From Ophiocordyceps camponoti-saundersi (nom. inval.) (Eukaryota; Ascomycota; Sordariomycetes; Hypocreales; Ophiocordycipitaceae), in contig PDHQ01000012.1 in assembly GCA_003339415.1 (NCBI GenBank), positions 337,458 through 401,457 of the forward strand: 64,000 bases of DNA, read 5' to 3'. Under the pieces are notes generated by a model. It searched no databases. It was given only the letters and a program-made list of their open reading frames with translations, and was not told the origin of the DNA. Made by a program: the position numbers and the translations under genes. Below, one piece after another: positions 23,162 through 34,571 of the stretch; position 1 is the stretch's first letter; the number at the start of each line of letters is the position of its first letter.

Positions 23162-24427
23162 ATGGAGACTAAGCAAGACTCCATCGCCGAAGAACTCGAA
23201 CCGTCTGCGAGAGTCAACTCAACACCCGTACCATCTGAGCTCTACGCCCATAACCGGGATTACTTTTCTCGCTTCAAGCCGCGCATCAGCAAGCATGGCC
23301 GGTTATTCGATGACACTGCTATCCGTTGCCAGATTGATCTTCTAGGCCGAGATCGTTTGGGCAGCGTCATCGGTAGCCTAAACCCCGTCAACGGCCCGTG
23401 GTGTGCTCTCGCCTATCCGGATTGCATCCCTAGCCGTGCCGGACTGGTTGCCTACATGATTGAGATGGCATTTATCCATGACGGTCTGTCTCTCCCTGTA
23501 GTGATGCTGTTTAGTCCGGATTTTTTCCGTCTGACAAGGCACTTTCAGATTCGAAGCCGTCTGAGATTAAAGCGGTGCGTTCTAGAGATTGATCAGCTTC
23601 GGTCTTGACGACATCGTTGAATCAACCTCTTGCTAACTCCTTACTTATCTGTAGACTTCGCTAGATGTTGACTTTTCACAAGATGACTCTGTCCACAAAT
23701 CAACGCTCTCCAGGGCAGCGGCCGAAGCTATCAAAGGAAACCCCCAGATCAGCAGCATCCTCATCCAAGGGTGGAATGTCTGGAAGCAGGGCCAGGTGAA
23801 GATGGAGCACAAGATCAAGCAACACGCAAGCCTCGAGCAGTACCTCGAAGATCGCGAATCAGACGTAGGATGGGGGTAAGTTGGAGACGCAAAACCACAA
23901 ACCTGCCGTGAAAGCTCTCGTCGAGTCGGACTAATTTGCTACACTGTAGACTGGCCGCTGCCATGGCCGCCTTTGCGACTGATGTCTGTCTCACGCCAGA
24001 CGAGACGGTCGCTGTAGAGCCTGTGGCTAAGCCTATAACTCATGTCGCCATACTCACCAACGACTACTTGTCCTACGATATGGAGAAGAGGAGACACCTG
24101 GCCTCGCGAGGTGATGGTCCCCTGGTCAATGCCGTGGCGCTCTTTATGCGATGGGATTCCCTCTCCGTAGAAGAGACCAAGGTGAAAGCGAGGCAGAGAA
24201 TCCTCGAGTTCGAAGACCAGTACTGCAATCTCAAAGCGGAGTTTTTGGCGTCGGACATCTGCTCTGCTAGCTGCAGCACGAGCGTCTTGCGTTGGTTTGA
24301 TGCTATTGAGTGCATGGTTTCGGGGAGCCTGCTATGGAGCTTGACTTGCCCTCGGTATCATGGTTTTACCGAGAACCCATACTTGGAATACGTGAGGCTG
24401 AGGGAGAAGGAGGGAGTGAGGTTTTAG
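23162..24427 (+). CDS. Class I terpene cyclase (fungal di-/sesterterpene-type cyclase fold)
   Basis: Four exons (23162-23483, 23549-23574, 23655-23875 and 23950-24427) give 348 aa. Introns are 65, 80 and 74 nt and all junctions keep frame. Family landmarks are LAYPDCIPSRAGLVAYMIEMAFIHD ahead of the metal site (residues about 83-107), then DDSKPSE across the first intron. A canonical NSE triad NDYLSYDME and a C-terminal PRYH (RY pair) follow. Such enzymes bind Mg2+-diphosphate and cyclise a linear prenyl diphosphate. The metal-binding motif is spaced D-D-x4-E rather than DDxxD/E, so activity or the splice model at intron 1 deserves checking. There is no prenyltransferase domain, unlike bifunctional fusicoccadiene-type enzymes. 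No cytochrome P450 or other tailoring gene is adjacent. The product cannot be inferred. Confidence 0.85.
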
Positions 24428-25014
24428 CAAGTGCTTTGTGTACGTTGAAAGCGTGTGTGTGTGTGTGTGTATCGGAGATGAAGAAGGACGTTGTGAATCA
24501 GGGGCCTCGATCGTGATGGCATCTCGACCGAAGACATGGTGGCTTCCCTTATTCCATCAAGCCATGATCCTCCTCATTCAGTCAAATTGGTTTCGTGAAC
24601 CGTCATTTGTTTTTTTCCCACGCGATGGCGCACAAAGACTCGGCTTCTGAGACTCGTCATCTCAGCTGGGTTGGGGAGCCTGGCAGTCGTGGCTGATCTG
24701 ACGGTCGACGAAACCGTCGTAGAACAACCACGTGTGCGCCGCTGCATGATCATGGTTGCGACGGTTCTCACGACTCCTCTCATATCCATCGAGGACAACA
24801 GATCGTCGACCTCTGCGCACTGATGGAGGAAGCATGAGAGACATGGGCTACCTACGGCCTTGATGCCACATGCCTTAGGTAGCCAGACAGATGAATACAA
24901 TCTTCTTCTTCTTCAGCCGTTAGATTACTATCAACACGATGGCATCTCTCCCCTTTTCTCTTTGCAGATGACGAATATCTGTCCCATGAAATATCACAAT
25001 GCATACATACATAC
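24428..25014. other. Intergenic with a GT microsatellite
   Basis: (GT)n at about 24451-24471. No gene seen. Confidence 0.5.
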
Positions 25015-25960
25015 TCAGACAACAAGAACAGCAACCAGACCGACAGCGGCCAGAACGTCGGCAGCTCGATGCACCGGCGCACCGGCCGTAGGCATCGTCA
25101 TCGGACTGGTACTGGCAGTAGTCATTGCGCCAGACGACGATGGCGACGACGATGGCGACGACGATGCGCCGCCGGGGTTATAGGGCTGCATCGACGAGGA
25201 CGTCATGGAAGGCTGGGGCGCACCGAGGCTGGTGCCGGTCCCTTCAGGGATGCTCATGATACCCGAATCGGACGTGTTTCCTTCGGGAATGCTCATGACG
25301 CCGGTTTCCGTCGTCTCAATGTTCGTCGTGCCCGTTCCTTCGGGGATGCTCAACGAGCCCGTCTCCGTCGTGGTGCCTTCGGGGATGGAGAGGACGCTCG
25401 TCTGCGATCCTTCGATGTCGGTGGTGCCCGTGCCTTCGGGGATGGTGAGGAAGCCCGTCTCGGTGACCGTCCCCATGCTCGTACCCTCAGGGATGCTCAA
25501 GGTCCCCGACTCAACAAAGGCGCCAGCCGAAGGCGTCACGCTGGGCTTGCACCGCGACGCAGGCAGCATGTAGGGATCTTTGGCGTTGACGAGACACTGT
25601 TATTTTTTTTTCCCTCCCACCGTCAGTCTCTCTCTCTCTCTCTCTCTCATATACAACAACGATGCAGTCCTTTTTAAAACTACTCACATTCTTGTGACAC
25701 ACGGCATCGCCCGCCTCCTCGGCGCTCTGGAAGCAAGCAGCCGACGCCCCGGCTCCGGCCCCGTCTTGAGGGTGAGCGGCATAGTCGTCGGAGCAGCGGG
25801 TAGGAGAGCCGTAAGCCTGGTCGTTGCAGCGCAGGATGATGTTATCGGAGACGCAGTAGCTAGCGTTTGCCTTTGCACAGTTGACGCCCTTTGCGTCCGA
25901 GATGCCGGTGGCGGTGACGCAGCTGCCGGCGGTGACGATGACGACGGCCAACGGCTTCAT
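25015..25960 (-). CDS. GPI-anchored cell-surface protein with cysteine-rich head and SIPEG repeats
   Basis: Two exons (25960-25688 and 25596-25015; 90-nt intron, GTGAGT...AACAG) give 284 aa. The N-terminus MKPLAVVIVTAGSCVTATG is a signal peptide. An eight-cysteine domain covers about residues 25-108 and ends MLPASRC. A Ser/Thr-rich stalk then carries six copies of (L/M)(S/T)IPEG(T/N) spaced 12-25 residues. A serine-rich low-complexity segment and a C-terminal hydrophobic tail (AADVLAAVGLVAVLVV) fit a GPI attachment signal, with the protein ending in the hydrophobic segment. It probably sits on the plasma membrane or cell wall. The cysteine-rich head resembles unnamed secreted ascomycete proteins; no function is assigned. 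The intron contains a CT microsatellite (25630-25650). Confidence 0.85.
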
Positions 25961-26770
25961 CCTGAGCACTTTTGTATGTGCTGCGCCTTTTTTTTTTGAG
26001 TCTCTGTTTTTTTTCCCCCGTCACTCTCTGTTTCTCTTACCCCCTTCGTTCGCCTTGCTTCTTCTTATACCTGTTAAACAGAGAGGCTCAGACTCGGAGA
26101 ACAATAAAGCGAACCTTTTACTTTTTCCTTCTCTTACTTGCTTTTTTCCTCTTTAAAACACTTGGATATCACAAGTGTCCTCGTGAAGAACGAGATAAAG
26201 GCGTTCAGAAGACGCAACGTTCCCGACCAGTATAAATTAAAAGAGAAGATGAATGAAACCTACCTCGTCTCTCTCTTTCTCTCTCTCTCTCTCTCCCCTC
26301 GCTTCTGGAACGCGACCGGACTTCGAGGGTCAGGTGCTGAAATCTTGTTCCGACTCGATCACGACCGATGTCTTGAACTCTTAGACTAGAAAGATAGGCG
26401 ATGGTGGCTCAACTAAAGGGTGAGAAAAAAAAAGGAAGAAAAGAAAAAAACGGCTTTAAAAAGAGAGGAGGGTTGGCATTCCAACTGGTTTCGAGTCGCT
26501 ATATATAGCTTTTTTACACCCTCCATCTCTCCATCTCTCTTCTCACTACCACGGGGACGGTGGCTGCGTTGGCGGAATTCTTTGTACATCGTCTGGGAGA
26601 TTGGTGAGGGGAAAGAGGGGGAAGGTGATTGAGGGGCGAGCAATATCCAGTTCAGCTATAAGGATCGGATACGTCACTTGTTGATCCGAAGTGGTAGAGA
26701 AACGCCGTTGAAGAGACTTTTGTGTGTGGCGTTTAATCGTTGTTTCTATCCCTTTTTTTTATTTTTCGGG

Positions 26771-26771
<1 letters not shown>

Positions 26772-26805
<34 letters not shown>
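26772..26805. repeat. GT dinucleotide microsatellite
   Basis: About 17 GT units. Confidence 0.9.
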
Positions 26806-26806
<1 letters not shown>

Positions 26807-27164
26807 TACAACAGCATACATACGTACATACATACAGCCTGTTAGGAAGAAGAAGAGAAGAGAGAGAGAGATCAAAGCCCAGAACCTTGGTGGGAGGCTG
26901 TTGTTGGCTGTGTGAGTGTGTGTGTGCTCTACGGTATATGCGAGGCTATGATGGCATCATGCGACCACCCCCCCCCCCAGCTTTAGGCCGTTTCGGGCAA
27001 GACGATAACTACCCTCCAACAGACAACAGTATCACGGCCAGCCACGTTATTATTGGCTTGAGACAACCTTCACCGACCCTCTCAACCTGACCCCGAATAG
27101 TCACTTTCCGAAGAGGGGAGAGACCTGCCTTTAAGCGAGGTGCGGCGCAATATTTGTGTTATGT

Positions 27165-27260
27165 TGTATGTATGTATGTATGTATGTATGTATGTATCCG
27201 TATATTATTGCCTGCCTGCCTGGCTGCTGGGTGTCTGTCTGTCTGTCTGTCTGTCTGCCT
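27165..27260. repeat. TGTA and TCTG tetranucleotide microsatellites
   Basis: A TATG/TGTA run at 27165-27197 and a TGTC/TCTG run at about 27231-27260, separated by unrelated sequence. Confidence 0.85.
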
Positions 27261-29810
27261 GCCTACCTACCTATTATGAACTCGTACTACCTTTACACTC
27301 TCTTCACCATCATATCCCATTCATCGTACATATGTACATACATACATACCTTGGTATCCACCCTCGCTGCTTGTCTGACTTGCCTCTTCCCGAAGCCTTG
27401 GCGTAGAAGCAGGGGTGCGAGACAGAGGTCAAAACAGACAAGTGGGAAGTGAAAAAAAGAAAGTAGAAGAGAACGAGTAAGTGATCGACAGCCAGCCCTC
27501 GTATCATCTCCTGTCTGTCTCTCCCTCAGTCTCTCTCTCTCTCACACACATAACTCTGCAGAGACAATCGACGTCACCAGAACCCAGTCCCATGCCCTTT
27601 CTCTACGGATACTGCAATCACAGAGGGAAACTGAATTCAGCCTGTCAATTCACCTTCCCTTTCTTCCTCGTCCTCACACATTCACCTACCTTCTCTCTTT
27701 TACTTCGCACATCAACTTTCCGATGAGATCCGGAGATCGAAACACGAAGGTGGCAAGGCCGCGTCAGTCTGTCGACGTAAACTCACCAAATCCACTTCAC
27801 TGCTCTACGGAGTCGGATAATCTCGCATCTCTTCGGAGTTGTCCTCCATTTCTGAGAGGTGCCCGAGTCGCGTTGCTCACGACTGTTCTTGCGCAGGGGA
27901 CTCGTTGTTGGAAGGCGGCGAAAGCTCGCTGAGCAATCCGTTCTTACTGGGTAAGCTCAAACGTGGCTTCCAAACCCTTCCCCGGCCTCGTCAAGGTTGA
28001 CGAGTTGCTCGTTTGACTTTTTACCCCTCGCAATCGCTTCAAAGGTGACATGATCCTTCGAAGCCACTAGACTCTTGTATTCTTTCCAGTTGTGTTGGCC
28101 GAGGACGTCGCCTAATAGTATGACCTTTCGGTTCCTCACCGTCAGCACCCAACAATCTACGCCTCACCGATGTCCGCGTGGCGCGCTAAAAGTCCCAATG
28201 GCTTGCTTGCGTAGCCGTACCTGGACAAGCCATTCGGCAGTTCTGAGTCGCAAGTAAGAGCATTTGTGAAAGGAAATCTTCCAAGAGATCAGCGGGTACA
28301 TCGTTCATTCCTGTTGCGACCTCGACGTATTACGGATGTATGGACGTAGTTGTCATGAGCGACGCAACTAGAGCACTTCTGAAAAATGGAGGCTCTCCCG
28401 AAGAGATGCGAGATCAACGGTCTTCATAGGGCACTGCACCACTGGCTCAATAAAAGAAGGCCATGAATTTGACAGCTGACTTCGAGGTTTTGCTGTTGCA
28501 AAAGTCGTCAGTACGTCACTCATGACGAACAAAAAATATGAACGGCTCTGATCAAAACTCATGGCTCTCATCGCTAGTCTGCCTGTCTCTTCACACTCGC
28601 TTCTCCAGCCAAAGCCAATAGAGAAAGCTCCCGTAGAGTCGAGTTTGACAGACCAACCGAACAGTTAAGCTCGACCAACAGCGACCTAGGAATAGGGAGG
28701 TAGGCTCCAAGGTTGGTAGGTAGGTGGTAAGCATGACGTAGATGTCAGTGAGCAAGTGAGACACCATGAGGGTAGTCGAAAGTCGCCATCACTTCTGTCA
28801 AGGCCGCTGAGTTGAAGACGAACCGAAGTAAAAACGTAGAGAATGGAGCTTCAACTTCACCACAGCTGCAACGACTTGAAGCACCGTCACCATCAACATG
28901 CGAAGTGGCAAGCAATACGGATAGAAACAGGGAGTTTTCTCGTGGCGTAACGCGTGGCGTCACAGAGTCTGCAAGGGGTTTAATTGCTTACCTAGGTAGG
29001 TAGGTAGATAGGTATGATGATGCGTGAACATGGCGTCTTCATCAGCCAGTCTGCACGGCGCTCTCCGAGGAGGTGTAGTCGGACTGGTGGCCGGCTGTCT
29101 GCTGAGTCCTTCTTATCAATGCCCCGGTTACAGTCGACGGACCTGCTGTGCGAATATCTGCAGAGGAGAGGATTTAGTGGGTACCTATCTAGGCGTCTGA
29201 TTCGAACATGAATGCTACTCGCACGCTCAACTCCTGCCCCTGTGGGCGCTAGCGCATGTACATAAGTCGACGCCGGCCACTGACAAAGGCGCTCGCTGAC
29301 AGAGGCCCAAGTACCGCGTACGAATCCAGCCACCGTGGCACTGTACATGTTCATGACGGAGCTCCGCAACGTGTGCTCGCCTCTTTTCCCTGCAGAGGGA
29401 AAAATCTCTCCTTCACCCTCAACAAGCCAACCAACTCTTCCTCAGTCGCAGCGCCTCTTTTCACGGCCAAGAGACGACGATAGCCTCCATCTTGAGAATC
29501 AACCATCCGGGTTCAGGCTCAACAGTCGTGAGCTTCAACGCCATCGTCTACATACACACTTACTTGGACATGCTCGATCGATATCAGTCCTCCCAACCAA
29601 GTCGACTAAATCTGCTCTGGCCCTCTTCCGCCCTGCCCAACACCCACCGGCCGGTTGCTTGACGACAACTCTGATTTGCTGGCGTCCTCAAACTATCGTT
29701 TCAGTATTTCAGTATGCAAACGACCTACTGGCTTCACCACGTCAGCTCAGTCGCAAGCTTTCGCTCTCGCCCCTTCTGAGCATGCTCCCCAGTTGGCCCT
29801 GACGCTGTCG

Positions 29811-32573
29811 ATGCCCCCTATGACGACGGCTGCTGCTTCCCAGCATTCGGGCCCTCATCCCCAGTTGAGGAGACACAAGCTTCTGCCTCGGCCCCAAAAT
29901 GAACGGAAGCTCGGTGACGCCCCCTCCTTCTCGACACCCATCGTTTTCGACCTTGCCGACGATTCGCTGGCCTCAAGCCCTCATGCTTCCCAGCACGGGC
30001 TCCGCAGAGTAGGGCCCGGTCCAGATCCGCCGCCTACCCCTCCGGATCATTCTAGAAACTCGTCCGAAGGTCACTCTGCTGTACCCCTGTGCCCGCCTGT
30101 CCACGGCAGCTTGCCCAACATGTTTGCCGCGAGACGACCTGTCGCGACACCCCCCGATCAGCAAAGTTTGCCGACACCCGATGTCACACCCCCTGGCCCA
30201 GTGGCCCGTTCACGAGCCCTGCGCTCGTCTGCCTTGGATCGCGGCTTATCGAGAATCACAGGTTCGGAGTCGTTGACAGGGTCTTTTAAGACTGCCAGGG
30301 AGGTGCCCTCTCTCTCCGATGACGAGAGTGGCAGCTTTGCCGTCGCTTCGCAGAAAGCGACGTCTCTTCCTATCGACCCTAGTCAGACCATACAATCGCG
30401 AAATCTGTTAGACTTGGCATTGAATCAGATTGGTCGTGCCTGTGGAGACCCGTCTGTCTCTTGTGCAGAGAAACCGATCACAACCCCTGACGCAGATGTG
30501 TCTTCAACCACCCAAGTCGAACATCAAGAGCACTATCATCTAGACTCGTCGCCGAAGCGCACTTCGCGCCGAGACCGTGGAACAAGGACCACGACCTCCA
30601 GCTCGGCCACGCCATTGCACGCGGAGCCGAGACGTCTACCGGGATATTCGTCCAGAGCCAGCCTTTCCGCAGTCGTCGGAGCCGTACTGATAGCTCAACC
30701 ACCGCAGCGACGACGAACCCTCCGGCACGTGCAGAAACGAGGGACACTGCGGGAACCCGACACCGCAAGCCTCGTTCCGGCAGAGGAGACTGCCAGGATG
30801 ACCGACGCCTCAGCTTCCGATCTTCCCGAACGCCAAGCCGACGCGCGGCTTGTTGATAACGCACTAGGCGCGACTTCTGTAGCCAGTGGGCGGCTGCGGC
30901 GCCAAGGTTGGAAGGACGGCGGTATCCCTGTCGTGGTTGTTCCTGATCGACGATCGTCGAGCAAAACTAGACCGAAAGAGGAACACTCTCGCCGATCTTC
31001 GTCGAATCGACCACTGCGGAAAACAACGAGTCTCGACTCTGCTTCTTCGGAGGAATCGCGCGGGCGTCAAAGGTCGTCTGCACGAAGTCGACCGGAGGAT
31101 GCGGAGGCACAGTCTTCGGACTGGCGACATGCAGAGGACGGTCCGCCCACGACAGCGGCACTGTGCCCGTCGGCGTCGGCCTCGACGATACCAAACGACA
31201 AGTCACAAAATGCCACGGCCTGGGAAGCTTGCCGGCGGTGGTCCAGAGACGATACGGCTGCAGCCTCGTTGCAGTCCAGGCATGTCGTTCTGACAGAGAT
31301 GAACAGGCCTTCTCCCACCTTGATCCGGTTCGAGAAAGAAGAGAGCCAGGAGCTACTCGACCTCGGCCGACACGAAGACGCCGCTTCCGCGAAGAAGTAC
31401 TCGTCTAGGAACACGCCTTTCTCCATTGCCTCCTTTGAGACGGCTCCAGAAGTTTCCGAGGCGATGGCGGTTCACATGTACCCGCACCAGAACTCTTCGC
31501 TCCTGGTGGTGGATCACCTTGCAAAGTCTCCCGAGTCGACATTGCAGGGGACCGAGGCGGACCAGACGCTCGACGTGCCCAAGATCCGCACCACATGTCC
31601 GAATGGGGAACCGGTTACGCCACCCCGAAAGTCGCTGTCAGACGAGGCCGACTCCCCGCTTCGGAACCCTCGACCGCCGCCCACGCCGCCGAAGCAGCCT
31701 CCGGCAATCAACTTGATACCCGCCACCCCTTCCGGCTGCACCCCGGCGCATGAGAAGGCTGCCAGGGAAGGCAACTATTTCGAGGCAGTCGGCGATACGC
31801 CGGCATCACATCGTGCCTCTCTTGTACGGAGAGCGCTCGGCCGACGTCGAAAGTCAATGGACAGTCCGTCGTCGGGGACTCTGAAACCTCTCGGGCTGCT
31901 TGCGAGATCTCTGTCCCTCTCTCGTCACGCGCGCCATCCCCAAGCGCCTCCAACGGCCATGGCCATCAATCCAGACGCAGTCTCTGTGTCTATGCACGAA
32001 GACGCGATCCCGGCCGAGGAGGACAAGCTCCATCCGTACTGGCGTCCCCATCCGGTCCACGACGAGCCATACGATGACGGCCGATGCCGAGGCGACAACT
32101 GGTCCGGCCCACCGAGGCGGACCTTGAGCGCAAGGATGAAGAGGACTTTCGCCATCCTCCCCCTCGGCGAAGACGAGCGCCAGTCGTCCAAGGTGCTGGA
32201 ACGGCGGACCATCCGACGAAGCCCCAGCGGCAGCCTCAGGGTGATGCGCCGGCCAGCCAGCGTCGACTCCCTCCTACGCGCAGAGCCGTGGTCCGCCCCC
32301 GGCGTGGGCCCGCTGCGCAGACTCTGGCGCACCCACCACAGCCTGCGATCGAGACCGAACCAGAGGGGCCGAGCCGCCACCCGCTCCGAGGCGACGACCA
32401 AGCTCCCTCGACTCCTGAGCGAACGAAAGCGGGCGAAGCGGTCCCAGGAACTGCGTCAGATGATCAGCGGCCCCATGGACGTCAGAGACGGCGTCCGGGA
32501 GGTGATTGAGCCCAAGCTTCCGAGGAGGCAGCTTTCCGCCACGGAGGCCCGGGAGGCTTCTGCTCTGATTTAG
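29811..32573 (+). CDS. Large, mostly disordered conserved fungal protein of unknown function
   Basis: A single exon gives 920 aa. The frame is open back to 29655, but the first ATG is at 29811 (MPPMTTAAASQ). The protein is rich in Ser, Pro, Thr and Arg, with many S/T-P sites: PPPTPPDHSRNSSEG near residue 70, LPTPDVTPPGP near 120 and RPPPTPPKQPPAINLIPATP near 625. No globular domain is seen in the first 700 residues. The C-terminal quarter looks more conserved in character: HPYWRPHPV, then PPRRTLSARMKRTFAILPLGED. The HPYWRP block is reminiscent of an uncharacterised Pezizomycotina family, from memory only. It may be a phosphorylated scaffold or regulator; that is inference. It is convergent with U1-C. 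Confidence 0.75.
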   Translation: MPPMTTAAASQHSGPHPQLRRHKLLPRPQNERKLGDAPSFSTPIVFDLADDSLASSPHASQHGLRRVGPGPDPPPTPPDHSRNSSEGHSAVPLCPPVHGSLPNMFAARRPVATPPDQQSLPTPDVTPPGPVARSRALRSSALDRGLSRITGSESLTGSFKTAREVPSLSDDESGSFAVASQKATSLPIDPSQTIQSRNLLDLALNQIGRACGDPSVSCAEKPITTPDADVSSTTQVEHQEHYHLDSSPKRTSRRDRGTRTTTSSSATPLHAEPRRLPGYSSRASLSAVVGAVLIAQPPQRRRTLRHVQKRGTLREPDTASLVPAEETARMTDASASDLPERQADARLVDNALGATSVASGRLRRQGWKDGGIPVVVVPDRRSSSKTRPKEEHSRRSSSNRPLRKTTSLDSASSEESRGRQRSSARSRPEDAEAQSSDWRHAEDGPPTTAALCPSASASTIPNDKSQNATAWEACRRWSRDDTAAASLQSRHVVLTEMNRPSPTLIRFEKEESQELLDLGRHEDAASAKKYSSRNTPFSIASFETAPEVSEAMAVHMYPHQNSSLLVVDHLAKSPESTLQGTEADQTLDVPKIRTTCPNGEPVTPPRKSLSDEADSPLRNPRPPPTPPKQPPAINLIPATPSGCTPAHEKAAREGNYFEAVGDTPASHRASLVRRALGRRRKSMDSPSSGTLKPLGLLARSLSLSRHARHPQAPPTAMAINPDAVSVSMHEDAIPAEEDKLHPYWRPHPVHDEPYDDGRCRGDNWSGPPRRTLSARMKRTFAILPLGEDERQSSKVLERRTIRRSPSGSLRVMRRPASVDSLLRAEPWSAPGVGPLRRLWRTHHSLRSRPNQRGRAATRSEATTKLPRLLSERKRAKRSQELRQMISGPMDVRDGVREVIEPKLPRRQLSATEAREASALI

Positions 32574-33132
32574 TCAACGATCGGGTCCATGAAGAAGGAT
32601 GGAGGTTTGTCGATTGGGGGGGTAAGGCGACGCTGGGACGAGGTCATGATGGGTTATGCGGATACGTGTTATACGAAGATTTACGGCATTTCTCGGGTCG
32701 CTTTACCTTTTTGGAGCGATGCTACCTTTTCTTTTTTTTCTTTCGCTTTTTTTTCCCTCTTCTCTCTTCTTCTTTCATGCCTTTTCTTTTCTCAGTTTAG
32801 ACGAGCATGATGGCATGATTTCTCCCCATCTCGTTGCATCTCGCTGGCTCGGGATTCAAAGATGGCGGCAGACCGACAAAAAAACAGGGGAAAAGAAACG
32901 TGGATATGTGTCATGAGTCCATTTACGCCAGCTATGCTCAGTAGCTACCTAGCTAGATGCTTTGCTAAAGGCAAAAAGAAATAGAGCCGACCGTTGCGCA
33001 TGCCCTTTTGTTAAACCGTCCCTAGTGTCCGTCCGACGCCCCTTTTTGGATATCGTCCTCAAACGCCGCTATGCAGATGCTGCAGAGCTTAAAAACAAAT
33101 CGTGGATTCATGAGAATGCCGGTATTGCTTGT
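32574..33132. other. Convergent intergenic region
   Basis: The 3' ends of the disordered-protein gene and U1-C face each other here. A T-rich run at 32720-32800 could hold termination signals. No gene seen. Confidence 0.5.
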
Positions 33133-34200
33133 TTAGCGTCTTTCCTGACCCGGAGCCGAGGGAGGAGGAGGAGGACCAGCGGGCGAGAAAGCCGGACCAG
33201 CAGGCGCGCCAGCAGGCGGATTTCCGGGGGGAAGAGCCATGCCCGGGAAGGGAGGAGGAGGCATGGCACCGTTGGGACCCGGGGCGGGGAAAGGAGGAAA
33301 ACCGCCGGGAGGGGGTGCGAAGGGGGGCACTCCATTGGGAGGCATGGGGGGAACAGCGCCCGGAGCGAAGGGGGGCATGAGAGGAGGAGGAGGCATGCCG
33401 CGACCGGGAGGGCCAGGCATAGCTGCAGAACGAAGAGGGATCGTTAGCTCAACAACGTCCTTCTGAGGGGCCTCTTCCTCGTCATCCTCGGAAGGCGTAC
33501 GCATAGCTCCCGGCGGGAACGAGCCAGGAGGGGGAGGCATGGCGCCAAAGGGAGGCGGAGCTCCAGCTAGAAAGAACAGGAAAAAAAATGAAGTTAGCCA
33601 ACCGATTTCGCTTGCAATGGTAGAGAGAAAAGGCCAAGGCAGAGAGGAGAGATGAGAACGAGAGAGAAGGGATTCTTACCGGGAAAGCCCGGGAAAGCAG
33701 GCGGAGCAGGATAACCCGGCTGATTCTGGGGCAGCATGGGGTTGGCGTGGGCCTGGCCCTCGGCAGCGTACGAGGAGGTGATGGAGTCGATGACCGACTG
33801 AGCTTTCTCGTGACCGATTTCTGTTTTGTTTTTTTTTAATACCGAGAAAAATCAGAATCATCAGCTTAGGCACGCGTCTTTCTCTCGAGAGGAGATGGAA
33901 AAAAAGGATGAGAGGGATAAGAAAGAGACGAAAAACACAAACGCTGATAATAGTCAACCACGTTGCGAAGGTGGTTACGGCCACTGTTGTGAGCCTTGCG
34001 CACGCTCAGAGAGTCGTGGGTGAGGTAGACGTCGCAGTAGTCACCTAGATGACCGTTAACGGATCTTTTTCTCGCTTTCTCCTGCGAGGAGAAAAGGAAG
34101 CGAAAGCTTACAGAAGACTGATGAGAAAGAAGATATGTTAGCCAAACCCTGTATCAGAGAAAGAAGGTAGACGAGGAAAGGAAAGCTCACATTTAGGCAT
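33133..34200 (-). CDS. YHC1: U1 small nuclear ribonucleoprotein C (U1-C)
   Basis: Predicted exons 34200-34191, 34044-33943, 33820-33680, 33566-33501 and 33422-33133 give 202 aa. The 10-nt first exon (ATGCCTAAAT) joins so that residue 4 is the first zinc-finger cysteine: [15 protein letters not shown], then [11 protein letters not shown], the U1-C C2H2 finger. [21 protein letters not shown] follows, then a Pro/Gly/Met-rich tail. U1-C stabilises U1 snRNP pairing with the 5' splice site in the nucleus. The fourth intron (33500-33423) is 78 nt and read-through stays in frame, adding 26 acidic residues (228 aa). A GCTAAC branch-like site and TGCAG acceptor favour splicing, but retention is possible. 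ERV25 diverges from its 5' end. Confidence 0.9.
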
Positions 34201-34571
34201 CGTGATGATGTGCGCGCTGCTGCGGCGTCGACGATGGTGGCGGATGGTTGTGGTGGAAGAGGTGTGGTGTTGAGAAGAGAGGTGAAAGGAAAACGAGGGA
34301 AAGGTAAGGAAGGAAGGAAGCTCGAGATGCTTTTGGAGTGGGAGCCTTGTTGGTTTGGCAGCTGGTGAGATAAGGCTGGGCACGTGACTGGCAAGGCTAT
34401 CAAGCCCGTTGATTGGCTTGCAGGCTGACAGACAGCTAAAAACGAATTTCGGTACCTCTGACTTTGTACCTCCACCATCATCCAAAGGCCAAGTTTAACC
34501 CTTTTCCTCCACCCCTAAACCGCCAGCCTCTTACAACCTCCTCACCCCAATTCCCTCCCTCCCCAGCAAAG
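34201..34571. promoter_or_regulatory. Shared divergent promoter between U1-C and ERV25
   Basis: 371 bp separates the two start codons. The ERV25 side is strongly pyrimidine-rich (34497-34565), typical of filamentous fungal start regions. A CACGTG E-box lies at 34381-34386. No specific factor is assigned. Confidence 0.45.

Larger units (their letters stand above)
25961..29810. other. Long intergenic region rich in microsatellites
   Basis: Nearly 3.9 kb without a convincing gene. It holds pyrimidine-rich tracts (25990-26160), CT runs (26270-26295), a long GT run (26772-26805), TGTA and TCTG tetranucleotides (27165-27260) and a CTACCTAGGTAG palindrome at 28988-29007. Positions 29,400-29,810 read open in frame with the next gene but lack an ATG, so they are probably its leader. 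Confidence 0.5.

Noticed and set aside
25069..25677. Forward-strand open frames opposite the GPI-anchored protein
   Set aside because: Arg/Gly-rich reading of the antisense of Ser/Thr codons; mirror of the real gene.
30478..32401. Several long antisense frames inside the disordered-protein gene
   Set aside because: High-GC shadow frames; the sense frame is uninterrupted for 921 codons.
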